Source of the DNA: Flavihumibacter soli
Lineage (GTDB): Bacteria; Bacteroidota; Bacteroidia; Sphingobacteriales; Sphingobacteriaceae
Length of the DNA stretch: 64,000 bases
Direction of reading: 5' to 3'
Assembly: GCF_010692725.1 (NCBI RefSeq)
Contig: NZ_JAAFZB010000095.1
Span: 1-64,000, forward strand
Shown here: positions 18,572 to 27,530 of the stretch, one piece after another
Position numbering within the stretch: the stretch's first letter is position 1
Layout of the letters: each line of letters begins with the position of its first letter
The notes under the pieces: generated by a model
The model's input: only the letters and a program-made list of their open reading frames with translations
What the model was told of the DNA's origin: nothing
The model's database searches: none
Translations under genes and position numbers: made by a program

Positions 18572-20080
18572 ATGAACAAACTGGATATACAAACTCTTGC
18601 TGAGCTGAAGCAGTCAGGCTACCGCTCCCGTACGGTTAAAGAAGAACTAAGAGAAAACCTCATCAGTCAGTTAAAGAATAAGGAAGCAGGATTTGAAGGC
18701 ATTATAGGCTATGAGGATTCTGTTATCCCTGACCTTCAGACAGCCATTTTGTCGAAGCATAATATTTTATTGCTTGGTTTGAGGGGCCAGGCAAAGACGC
18801 GAATTGCCAGATTAATGATCAGCTTGCTTGATGAATACGTTCCCTATATAGAAGGTTCCGAACTATTCGAAGATCCCCTCAACCCGATATCCTGGTTTGG
18901 CAGGCATGAGCTTGAGACCAAAGGCGACAGCACACCTATAAGCTGGCTGCACCGCTCTGAACGATATACGGAAAAGCTGGCTACTCCTGATGTGACAGTT
19001 GCCGATCTGATCGGTGATGTTGACCCGATCAAGGCTGCTACAATGAAACTTACTTACTCCGATGAACGGGTGATACATTTCGGTCTGATCCCAAGGGCAC
19101 ACAGAGGGATTTTCGTTATAAATGAATTACCTGACTTACAGGCCAGGATCCAGGTTTCCTTATTCAACATCCTTCAGGAAAAAGATATCCAGATACGTGG
19201 TTTTAAATTAAGGCTGCCGTTGGATATTCAATTCGTCTTTACTGCTAATCCGGAAGACTATACGAACCGCGGCGCCATTGTTACTCCGCTTAAAGATCGT
19301 ATTGAAAGCCAGATATTGACCCATTATCCACGCAGCGTAGAAATTTCACGTAAGATCACTCAGCAGGAGGCATCCATTACCAAGCAGCAGCTTGAGAACA
19401 TTGAAGCAGACGGACTGGTTAAAGATCTTGTTGAACAAATCGCTTTTGAAGCCCGTAATTCAGAGTATATCGACAAGAAATCGGGGGTGTCGGCGCGGCT
19501 TACGATTTCTGCTTATGAAAACCTGATAAGTAACGCTGAGAGACGCATGCTGATCAATGACGAAAAGGATACGTTCGTCCGGATCTCCGATTTCCTGGGA
19601 GTGATCCCGGCGATCACCGGCAAGATCGAACTAGTATATGAAGGCGAGCTGGAAGGTCCGGCTAAGGTTGCGAACATCCTGGTTGGTAAATCTATCAAGA
19701 ATCTGATGACCCAGTTCTTTCCGGATCCGGAAAAACTAAAGAAGTCTAAAAATACCAATCCTTACTCCGAGATCATTAACTGGTTTGGAGCAGGTAATAC
19801 GATTAACATATCGGATAATCTACAGGGAAGGGAGTATAAAAACATCCTGCTTTCGGTACCAGGTTTGAAATCCGTCGTTAAACAATTCCATCCTCGGCTT
19901 AGTGAAAATCAGCAATTTCTTTTGATGGAATTCTTACTGCACGGGCTTGCTGAGTATTCGCAGGTCAGCAAATCCTTCCTGGACAACGGCTTTGCATTTA
20001 CTGATATGTTTAACAGCCTGTTTAGTGCCGAGTTTGGGAACGAAGATGACGATTACGGAGATGAACAGGGTAGATACTAA
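18572..20080 (+). CDS. MoxR/Mg-chelatase-type AAA+ ATPase
   Basis: 502 residues. The Walker A motif is GLRGQAKT near residue 73, the MoxR-type form with A before K. Walker B is GIFVINELPDL, where N replaces the usual D before E. Sensor 1 (FVFTANPEDY) and an arginine-rich segment follow, then a long C-terminal helical region ending in an acidic EDDDYGDEQ tail. It is read after the VWA gene and probably works with that protein. The Walker B substitution may slow hydrolysis; this is inference. Confidence 0.85.
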   Translation: MNKLDIQTLAELKQSGYRSRTVKEELRENLISQLKNKEAGFEGIIGYEDSVIPDLQTAILSKHNILLLGLRGQAKTRIARLMISLLDEYVPYIEGSELFEDPLNPISWFGRHELETKGDSTPISWLHRSERYTEKLATPDVTVADLIGDVDPIKAATMKLTYSDERVIHFGLIPRAHRGIFVINELPDLQARIQVSLFNILQEKDIQIRGFKLRLPLDIQFVFTANPEDYTNRGAIVTPLKDRIESQILTHYPRSVEISRKITQQEASITKQQLENIEADGLVKDLVEQIAFEARNSEYIDKKSGVSARLTISAYENLISNAERRMLINDEKDTFVRISDFLGVIPAITGKIELVYEGELEGPAKVANILVGKSIKNLMTQFFPDPEKLKKSKNTNPYSEIINWFGAGNTINISDNLQGREYKNILLSVPGLKSVVKQFHPRLSENQQFLLMEFLLHGLAEYSQVSKSFLDNGFAFTDMFNSLFSAEFGNEDDDYGDEQGRY

Positions 20081-20133
20081 TCATATGTTATCTTTATGCC
20101 TGAATCTTAATTTTTCAAGGCTTAACTAAGCAA

Positions 20134-21387
20134 ATGACCAACCGAATTCTGATCCTGATGATCATCAGTGTGTTATTGATCATCATTGACCTGTATATCT
20201 ATAAAGCTGTCAATTCTGCATTTTTAAAGTGGAATCTCAAAAAGAGAAAACTTTTTAAACATCTTTTCTGGGCTTATTCCTTTATCCTGCTGGGAAGTGT
20301 TTTGGCCAGTATCTATCTGAATCTTCGGCTGACTGCCCGGGCGATCATACTTGTAGCATTCTTCCTGACTTTCGTCAGTAAGGTCTGCTTCCTTCTTTTT
20401 TTGGTGATCGATGATGCTCGTCGTGGAATTACCTGGCTTTTCAGAAAATTCAAGGGCGGCAAGCCTGAAGAAGAGCCGGTTTCATCTGAAAATGCAATAC
20501 CACGGTCGGAATTTCTTATTAAAGCCGGAACGTTGGTCGCCGCTGTTCCACTGGCTTCGCTGAGTTACGGCATAATTTCCGGCGCTTATGATTATGAAGT
20601 AGTCAATCGAACGCTGGTATTACCAAATTTGCCTGCGAGTTTTGAAGGGCTGACTTTAGCACAGATCTCTGACGTTCACTCCGGGAGCTTTTACAATCGT
20701 AAAGCCGTGTTGGGCGGCGTCGATCTGCTGTTAGCGCAAAAGCCTGATCTGATATTTTTCACCGGTGACCTTGTAAATAATCTGGCTTCAGAAATGCGTG
20801 ATTACCAGGATATTTTTTCAAGGCTGAAAGCCCCGCTCGGGGTATTCTCTGTTTTGGGAAATCACGATTATGGAGATTACCACTTTGGGAAGGAACCTTC
20901 AGCTGCTAAAGCAAAGAATCTGGCGGATGTGAAAAGTACCCATAAGAACATGGGTTGGGATTTGTTGCTTAATGGAAACCGCAGTATCAAAATTGGTGGT
21001 GAGGAAATTGCGATTGTCGGGATTGAGAATTGGGGTGCAGGCCGTTTTGTGAGGCACGGTCGTATGGACTTAGCCGTACAAAACACGGACGATATCCCAG
21101 TAAAACTTTTGCTCTCCCACGATCCGTCGCACTGGCGTGCGCAGGTCCTGAAAGATTACCCTCAGATCGATGTAATGTTCAGTGGTCATACTCACGGGAT
21201 GCAGTTTGGAGTTCGTACGGAAGAACTTCAATGGAGTCCCGTTCAATACATTTATCCAGAGTGGGCCGGACTATACCAGCAGGCACATCAGCAATTATAT
21301 GTTAACGTCGGATTTGGCTTTTTAGGCTATCCGGGACGGGTTGGAATTCAGCCTGAAATTACGATATTTGAGTTAAGGAGGTCTTAA
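20134..21387 (+). CDS. Membrane-anchored metallophosphoesterase
   Basis: 417 residues. Three N-terminal membrane helices lie within residues 5-95 and a further hydrophobic stretch near 130-150. A calcineurin-like phosphoesterase domain follows, with all metal motifs: DVHSG near residue 180, GDLVNN, GNHDYGDY, LSHDPSH and SGHTHGMQFG. This architecture is the YkuE/YaeI-like group, which cleaves phosphoester or pyrophosphate substrates at the membrane. It starts 53 bases after the MoxR-type gene. The substrate is unknown. Confidence 0.88.
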   Translation: MTNRILILMIISVLLIIIDLYIYKAVNSAFLKWNLKKRKLFKHLFWAYSFILLGSVLASIYLNLRLTARAIILVAFFLTFVSKVCFLLFLVIDDARRGITWLFRKFKGGKPEEEPVSSENAIPRSEFLIKAGTLVAAVPLASLSYGIISGAYDYEVVNRTLVLPNLPASFEGLTLAQISDVHSGSFYNRKAVLGGVDLLLAQKPDLIFFTGDLVNNLASEMRDYQDIFSRLKAPLGVFSVLGNHDYGDYHFGKEPSAAKAKNLADVKSTHKNMGWDLLLNGNRSIKIGGEEIAIVGIENWGAGRFVRHGRMDLAVQNTDDIPVKLLLSHDPSHWRAQVLKDYPQIDVMFSGHTHGMQFGVRTEELQWSPVQYIYPEWAGLYQQAHQQLYVNVGFGFLGYPGRVGIQPEITIFELRRS

Positions 21388-21444
21388 ATCCGATTTCCCT
21401 CCTCTCTTTCATGCTGAAAATAATGATGGATGTAATTATCTTGT

Positions 21445-22335
21445 ATGAGATCCCGAATTACTAGATATTTCCGGGATACCCTCGACTTCTTACTATTCAG
21501 CAACTTGTTTATTGCGCTGTGTGCGGTAGCCCAGGGGATGGTGACCTACATGCTGCTTGGGGTGAAACCGGAAAAGTATATTCTTGCCCTGCTGTTCTTT
21601 GCAACACTGGCACAATATAATTTCAGTATCCTGTTAACGAAACCAAAAAACCCGCAGGGATCAAAGTTCAGAAGGGTTAGGTGGATATTTTCACACTACC
21701 GGCTGATGATTTCCATTACGATCATTTCAGTTTTATCGTTAATTCCCCTGATCCTCTTTTTGTCTGTTCCTTCGCAAATCCTGTTATTTTTCCTTGGCGT
21801 CCTATCTGTAGCTTATGGATTACCGATTTTCAGCTTCCATGATAAAAAATTCGGTTTAAGAAATATTCCCGGGATTAAACTCTTTCTCATTTCGCTGGTA
21901 TGGTCATTAAGTACTGTGCTCCTTCCCATATTGGAGCTTGAAAGTACTGACATATTGCACATAACAAACCGGAATGCAATTTTGCTGATTGCCAAACGAT
22001 TCCTTTTTATAGCGGCCATTACTATACCCTTTGATATTCGCGACCTTTTCCAGGATCGTAGCAGTGCACTTAAAACAATTCCAGTGATGCTTGGTGAGAA
22101 GAAAGCGTACCTTTTCTGCCAGGCTTTGTTAGTAGCCTATCTCGTTTTGCTATTCCTCTTCAGCGAGAGCTTTGACAAAAATTTTGTCGCTTTGACACTT
22201 ACCATCCTTCTTTCCGGCTGGCTTATTTTCAAATCGAATTTCGTGCGGAATGAATATTACTATTTCCTCTACCTCGACGGCACTCTGATACTGCAGTTCC
22301 TTCTGGTTTACTTAGCAAGTCATATTGGGTTATAG
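21445..22335 (+). CDS. UbiA-like polytopic membrane protein, probably a degenerate prenyltransferase
   Basis: 296 residues with eight or nine membrane helices. The loop near residues 198-220 reads PFDIRDLFQDRSSALKTIP, like the second Asp-rich motif of UbiA prenyltransferases (DxxxD with KTLP). The first Asp-rich motif (NDxxDxxxD) is absent: the equivalent loop reads AQYNFSILLTKP. Either a divergent enzyme or a non-catalytic relative is possible. It follows the phosphoesterase by 57 bases on the same strand. Confidence 0.6.
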   Translation: MRSRITRYFRDTLDFLLFSNLFIALCAVAQGMVTYMLLGVKPEKYILALLFFATLAQYNFSILLTKPKNPQGSKFRRVRWIFSHYRLMISITIISVLSLIPLILFLSVPSQILLFFLGVLSVAYGLPIFSFHDKKFGLRNIPGIKLFLISLVWSLSTVLLPILELESTDILHITNRNAILLIAKRFLFIAAITIPFDIRDLFQDRSSALKTIPVMLGEKKAYLFCQALLVAYLVLLFLFSESFDKNFVALTLTILLSGWLIFKSNFVRNEYYYFLYLDGTLILQFLLVYLASHIGL

Positions 22336-22390
22336 GACCATCACAGATTGACTCTATAATAAACTGGTACTTTGTTTGTATGAATAAAAT

Positions 22391-22951
22391 ATGAATAAAC
22401 TTCTCGTTTTGCTCGCCCTGTTTGTATTTTCAATTTCCTCGTGTACAAGCAATACGGAGAACGAGCACAGGCTGCGTACAGAAAATCTGGAACTTCGACA
22501 GGAAGTGGATAGTCTGAAAGACGTGATCAGCAAATCAACGCGTCACACAGGAGGTGATACGGTTCTGAAACTTACCGAGAATGCTAATACCAAAGACCAG
22601 GGCAGCTTTACAGGGCAACATGCTTTGACTTTGCAATGGATAAGTTGGGATCAACCAGGAAGTGTAACAATTATCCCCTCAGAAAACGGATGGTACACTA
22701 TTGCCGGTCAACAGACAAAAAATGACGATTATCTTAAAATCACGGGCCGCATAAAACCATTGAATGAGCGGGAATTGGAATTTATAGGCGAGATTGAAAC
22801 CCGCGTCAGTCATCTGAATAATGGTGAACCCTGCCTGAAGACAGGCAGGAAGTTTTTTAAAGCTACAGGTTCACGGGAATACTGGCGCCTTCAGGATATG
22901 AGTAATTGCGAGAGCGCTTCTACGCTGGATTACATTGACATTTACTTTTAA
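22391..22951 (+). CDS. Lipoprotein of unknown function
   Basis: 186 residues with a lipoprotein signal (C18, SISSC). A short coiled-coil stretch (residues 25-50, RTENLELRQEVDSLKDVI) follows, then a compact domain with GRIKPLNERELEFIGEIETR and two further cysteines in the C-terminal part. No family was recognised. It is the last gene of the plus-strand set and converges on the response-regulator gene 36 bases away; no terminator hairpin was seen between them. Confidence 0.65.
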   Translation: MNKLLVLLALFVFSISSCTSNTENEHRLRTENLELRQEVDSLKDVISKSTRHTGGDTVLKLTENANTKDQGSFTGQHALTLQWISWDQPGSVTIIPSENGWYTIAGQQTKNDDYLKITGRIKPLNERELEFIGEIETRVSHLNNGEPCLKTGRKFFKATGSREYWRLQDMSNCESASTLDYIDIYF

Positions 22952-22987
22952 CAGCACTCAGAACAAACATACTCAACCCGGTATGGG

Positions 22988-23677
22988 CTATCCCGCAGTA
23001 AACTTATACCCTACACCGCGCACGGTTTGCAAGTATTGAGGACGGTCAGGGTTTTCTTCTATCTTTTTACGAAGCCTTACAATGTGCATATCCAGAGTGC
23101 GGGTATTTACATCCGAGTTATATCCCCATACAACCATCATCAAATCATCGCGGTTGATGATCTTATTTTCATTTTTAAGAAAATACAGCAATATCCGATT
23201 TTCCAATATGGTTAATTCGATTTTCCGCCCGTCTTTTATTAGTGAGTGTGTATTCGGGTGATGTTCCATGTCACCGAACTTATGTATCTCGGACTTTTCG
23301 TTGTTGATCGCATATTTCACCTTATTCTCTATCAGAGCAACCAACACATCCATATTGAAGGGCTTGGTTATATAATCGGAAACTCCGAAGCTATACGCAT
23401 CGATTTTATCTACATCCTGCGCTTTTGCGGTGGTCATAATGATCAGGTTATCAAAGCCCTTTTCCCGGACTGCCTGACATACTTCCGAACCCTGCTTGTA
23501 AGGCAGCATCCAGTCAAGCAGAACGATATCCGGCTTTTCTGCTAAGATCATTTCTTCAGCCGCGAGACCATCGGCTGCCTCAAGGACTTTATATCCTTCT
23601 GTCTGCAAACGATGAACTACCAGGAACCGAAGGTTCTCATCATCTTCAACAACTGCTATTTTAATTTCCTTTTGCAT
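22988..23677 (-). CDS. OmpR/PhoB-family response regulator
   Basis: 229 residues. The receiver domain (1-120) has acidic residues D12-D13, the phosphoacceptor D55 (VLLDWMLP), T in IIMTTAKAQ and K in YITKPFN. The C-terminal winged-helix DNA-binding domain ends TVRGVGYKF. It follows the sensor kinase by 36 bases and is its evident partner. It is the last gene of an operon that starts with an S9 peptidase. Targets are unknown. Confidence 0.93.
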   Translation of the reverse strand: MQKEIKIAVVEDDENLRFLVVHRLQTEGYKVLEAADGLAAEEMILAEKPDIVLLDWMLPYKQGSEVCQAVREKGFDNLIIMTTAKAQDVDKIDAYSFGVSDYITKPFNMDVLVALIENKVKYAINNEKSEIHKFGDMEHHPNTHSLIKDGRKIELTILENRILLYFLKNENKIINRDDLMMVVWGYNSDVNTRTLDMHIVRLRKKIEENPDRPQYLQTVRGVGYKFTAG

Positions 23678-23713
23678 AATGATTAATGATTTCTTTAACT
23701 TCTTCCTAACCTA

Positions 23714-25384
23714 TTAACTTTCGTATGGCAGCTCAATTCTGAATTCTGAGCCCTTCCCTTCTTTACTTTTAACAGTAATGGTTCCATTCATAAAATTAAC
23801 CAGTTCCTTACAGAACGCCAAGCCAAGCCCGACGCTGCCCTGCTGGTTATACTGACTCTGAATACGATAAAACTTTTTAAATATATTAACCAGTTCGTGA
23901 CCCGGAATACCGATCCCTTTATCGGTGAAACGAAATACGATGTTTTTTCTTAATTTCCTGATAGCGATCTCTAATTCCTTTGCTTCAGAAGAGGAGTATT
24001 TAAATGCATTATCTATCAGATTCTGAAAGATACTTCCCAAAAGGACCGGATCGGATTTAAACTTTGTAACCCCGTCGATCTTGTAATGGATATTAAAGTT
24101 AGGATGCCTGATCTGATAAGCGTCAACCAGATTCTGACAAAATACTTCAAGATCTATCTGCTCTTCTTTCAAAACTATCGCGCGGTTCTCGATCTGAGTA
24201 AACGACAGCAGCTTATTCATCATATCATTCAGTTTATCTGCCTCTTCGTCGAGGATCTTACCGTAATGCGAGCGCTCCTTGTCAGTAAGTTGAGAGGCAC
24301 TCCTGATATTGTTGCCGGCAATTTTAATAACACTTACAGGTGTTTTAAACTCGTGAGTCAGGTTATTGATGAAGTCGTACTGCAGCTTGAACATCTTGCT
24401 ATTGATGTTCAGATTTCTGAAAATAAGATATGCGATGACTATCAAGACAACATAGATACTTAATAAGCTTATTGCAACCGGCAGGAAACGTGTATTTATC
24501 TCACGGGTTAGAAAGCCGCGTGGTGAACTTAAATATAGCTTATAATCAGCGAATGCACCTGGCAGAGGGGTTTCAGTACTAATCTCCTCCGGAGTGTTCT
24601 CCAGCGACTCATAAACCAAGGGTTTAATCTCGATATTTTTATAGAGCTCCGGATGGGGATTACGAATCTTCAGCTTATTAGGATCAAGGTAAAAAGTGAT
24701 AAGATCCTGTTCGTAAACCGGTGATAGCGCCTGGTCATTGAACATCAGATCCTTGAATATACGGAGGTCCTCGGTCCGTGGGATATTCATGTAGGTTATC
24801 CGTTTAGAATTTATGCTGTAGGATATATTGAAAACATCTTCACCGGACAGCGCACTTGAAGTATCTGCAGATTCGATAAATCCTGCGAATTTAACTGCCA
24901 TTTTGTTGAACTCATCACCTGCATTAAGTGATAGAGTATTTGGATTGCTGTTCTTGAATAAGACAATTGAATCTTTGGGTATCCCTAAAGCAAACTGATA
25001 GACTGCCTTTGGCCCCATCGAAAAATTGTTAACCCGGATCCCGTCCATAATGGGATGATTGCTGATTCCTGTGTCATAAAATACGATCCGTTCGATGAAC
25101 GGAAAATCGGATAGAAGCGTATCGGCATATTTAGATACCGAACCTGAATCCAGAAAGCCCTGGTAAAAGGATATCTGTGGAATCTTGTTCTGAAAAAAAT
25201 TATTATAAGGACCTATAGTTTGATCAAGTACATCGATCTTTTTGGACGCAAACTCATTTTCAACATTTTTGACCGTGAGGTTATAGGCTAGCATAAGGCC
25301 TACGATCAGGGATACTGAAATTAAAACCAGGAAAGTAATTATCAGCGAAAAGTTTTTACGATAAAGCTGTTTCTGCACCTTCAT
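23714..25384 (-). CDS. Sensor histidine kinase
   Basis: 556 residues. One membrane helix lies near residues 13-35, a ~270-residue extracytoplasmic sensor region follows, and a second helix lies near 300-322. HisKA carries the phosphoacceptor H at about 343 (NNLTHEFKTP). HATPase_c has NAFKYSS, DKGIGIPG and GSVGLGLAF. The sensor region matches no domain I know. The gene begins 2 bases after the S9 peptidase stop, so translation is probably coupled and the peptidase may supply or respond to the signal. Confidence 0.92.
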   Translation of the reverse strand: MKVQKQLYRKNFSLIITFLVLISVSLIVGLMLAYNLTVKNVENEFASKKIDVLDQTIGPYNNFFQNKIPQISFYQGFLDSGSVSKYADTLLSDFPFIERIVFYDTGISNHPIMDGIRVNNFSMGPKAVYQFALGIPKDSIVLFKNSNPNTLSLNAGDEFNKMAVKFAGFIESADTSSALSGEDVFNISYSINSKRITYMNIPRTEDLRIFKDLMFNDQALSPVYEQDLITFYLDPNKLKIRNPHPELYKNIEIKPLVYESLENTPEEISTETPLPGAFADYKLYLSSPRGFLTREINTRFLPVAISLLSIYVVLIVIAYLIFRNLNINSKMFKLQYDFINNLTHEFKTPVSVIKIAGNNIRSASQLTDKERSHYGKILDEEADKLNDMMNKLLSFTQIENRAIVLKEEQIDLEVFCQNLVDAYQIRHPNFNIHYKIDGVTKFKSDPVLLGSIFQNLIDNAFKYSSSEAKELEIAIRKLRKNIVFRFTDKGIGIPGHELVNIFKKFYRIQSQYNQQGSVGLGLAFCKELVNFMNGTITVKSKEGKGSEFRIELPYES

Positions 25385-25386
25385 TC

Positions 25387-27267
25387 CTAATTTTTGTTCA
25401 GGTTGCCGTCAAGGAACTTTTCAAGTTGCTGGTAAAACTCAATTCTGTTTTCCGGCTTTTTGAAAAAATGTCTTTCATTCTCCTTTAAAATATAAGTTAC
25501 CGGCATTTTCCGCTTCTTCAGTTCCTTTACAAACTGATTAGTTTCATTCACATTCACCCTGGGATCTTTAGTTCCCTGAGCAATTAATACCGGAACCTTT
25601 ATTTTGTCAGTATGGAAGATCGGGGATGTATCACGAAAATAATCCGCATCCTTCTCGGGGTCCCCTACCATTTCAAAATACATTTGCTGATAAGGCTTAT
25701 AGTATGGAGGGATGCCTTTTAAATAAGTAAAAAGATTGGTAAGGCCAGAATAGGAAGCTCCGCATGCATAGAGTTCAGAATTAAAACACAGGCCGTGAAG
25801 TGCAGAGAAACCACCAAAGCTGGCACCATAGATGGCAATACGCTTAGGGTCGGCGATCTCCTTACTAATTAACCATTTGACTCCATCTGTGATATCGTTC
25901 TGAATCTTACCGCCCCATTCCTTGAAACCCGCTATCCAAAACGATTTACCATATCCCGTGGAGCCCCGGAAGTTCATCTGGAAAACTGCATACCCCCTGT
26001 TAGCTAAGAACTGTACTTCGGAGTTATATCCCCATGAATTACGGAACGAGGGCCCGCCATGAGGGAGAACTACCACCGGAAGATTTTTCTCAGGCATATT
26101 CAGAGGCAATGTGAGATACCCGTTGATAGTCAAGCCGTCGCGGCTTTTATAGCTTACCGGCTTCATCGGCGCCATCTCATTTTGTTTAATCGAAGAATTA
26201 ATATCTCCCAACTTTTTCAATTGATTATCTTCAATATTATACAGATAATACGTTCCTGGATTGCGATCTGTAAACGTCCGGATAATGAATTTGCTTTCCG
26301 AAGAATCCTGGTCTGTAATTTTTATCTCCGTATCCGGTAACAGCTCTTCAAGACGCTCGTACATATCTCTTGTGTCGTTATCCAGATAATGACGCTCTTT
26401 CTTCCAGGATTCGTATCCGGCAAAAACCATTTTATTTTTTGACCTGGAATAGGACCCTTCTGAAACATCCACTTGTGGATTACTATATAATTCCTGATGT
26501 TCCTTGCCCGTATTGCAATTCAGCTCTACCAGCGCTTTCTTGTCGCGGTTTTTATTGGTTAGGATGTATATACAAGAATCCTTGCTGAACCCCAAAAAAT
26601 TGATAGAAGTTTTGAAATTATTTTTCACCACCGGTCTGAAGTCATCTTTTTCAGTCTCGCGATAAATAAGAGTCTCATCAACCCCGTCGCTGGTTAAGGC
26701 AAGCCTTAGTTCACCGGATGAGTCCGCATAAAATTCAGTGATATTACCGGGATTCCGTACTAGCAGCGATAGTTTGCCCGTGGTAATATTCATCCGGTAA
26801 GCATCGAACACCGTTGAATCACGCATATTCAATGACACAAGTATATTATTATTATAAGCCTTGGGAGTGATCAATCCGATCTTTGAATTCTGATATTCAA
26901 TAAGCTTACGATTATCTGTTCCGTCCTTCTTTACGGCAAATAATCCCAAGTCGGAATCGTTACCTGCATTTCTAAGGTATAATATCTCTTTATTGTTTGC
27001 CCAAAAATAATACGCAATATTCTGGCTTGTATCACTGGTTAAGCGCACGACGTTCTTACCGTCCGTAGTTTGCACAAAGATGTTTAACCGGTCATGATAG
27101 GGTTGTAAATAAGAGATATACTCTCCGTCAGGAGATATAGAAAAAGCAGTTTTCTCCGGGTTCTTGAAAAAATCTTCGACCGGAATGCTTCGGGTTTCTT
27201 TTTCCGCACTGCACGAAACACAAAAGACTATTGCCAGAAAACATAATCTTATATTAAAAAAGTTCAT
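25387..27267 (-). CDS. S9 family (prolyl oligopeptidase-type) lipoprotein peptidase
   Basis: 626 residues with a lipobox (C19, FCVSC). An N-terminal beta-propeller-like region (about 30-370) is followed by an alpha/beta-hydrolase domain with the nucleophile in GASFGG (S about 483), the aspartate in GTKDPR (about 567) and the histidine in ENERHFF (about 598). It should cleave small peptides at the cell envelope. It is the first gene of an operon with the sensor kinase and regulator. The divergent TPR gene lies 263 bases away. Confidence 0.9.
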   Translation of the reverse strand: MNFFNIRLCFLAIVFCVSCSAEKETRSIPVEDFFKNPEKTAFSISPDGEYISYLQPYHDRLNIFVQTTDGKNVVRLTSDTSQNIAYYFWANNKEILYLRNAGNDSDLGLFAVKKDGTDNRKLIEYQNSKIGLITPKAYNNNILVSLNMRDSTVFDAYRMNITTGKLSLLVRNPGNITEFYADSSGELRLALTSDGVDETLIYRETEKDDFRPVVKNNFKTSINFLGFSKDSCIYILTNKNRDKKALVELNCNTGKEHQELYSNPQVDVSEGSYSRSKNKMVFAGYESWKKERHYLDNDTRDMYERLEELLPDTEIKITDQDSSESKFIIRTFTDRNPGTYYLYNIEDNQLKKLGDINSSIKQNEMAPMKPVSYKSRDGLTINGYLTLPLNMPEKNLPVVVLPHGGPSFRNSWGYNSEVQFLANRGYAVFQMNFRGSTGYGKSFWIAGFKEWGGKIQNDITDGVKWLISKEIADPKRIAIYGASFGGFSALHGLCFNSELYACGASYSGLTNLFTYLKGIPPYYKPYQQMYFEMVGDPEKDADYFRDTSPIFHTDKIKVPVLIAQGTKDPRVNVNETNQFVKELKKRKMPVTYILKENERHFFKKPENRIEFYQQLEKFLDGNLNKN

Positions 27268-27530
27268 TCTGATTTTAACCGGCTAAAAGTGCAAGTAAGC
27301 TAAAAAAATTATAATTCGCATCGGCCAGCCAAATTGCAACCGAATTATTACCAGTTCGGTAACCGCAATCAGCCAAAATAAACGTAAAATACTAAAAGCA
27401 TAAGGGTAAACAACTAATTAAAGGTAACATTTAGAGTACATACCCTTAACAGCCTGCAATGCCTTATAATACTACAGCTGTAGCCAAAATGCGGCATAAG
27501 AAAATCTTTCATATTAGCTACCTTTAACTC

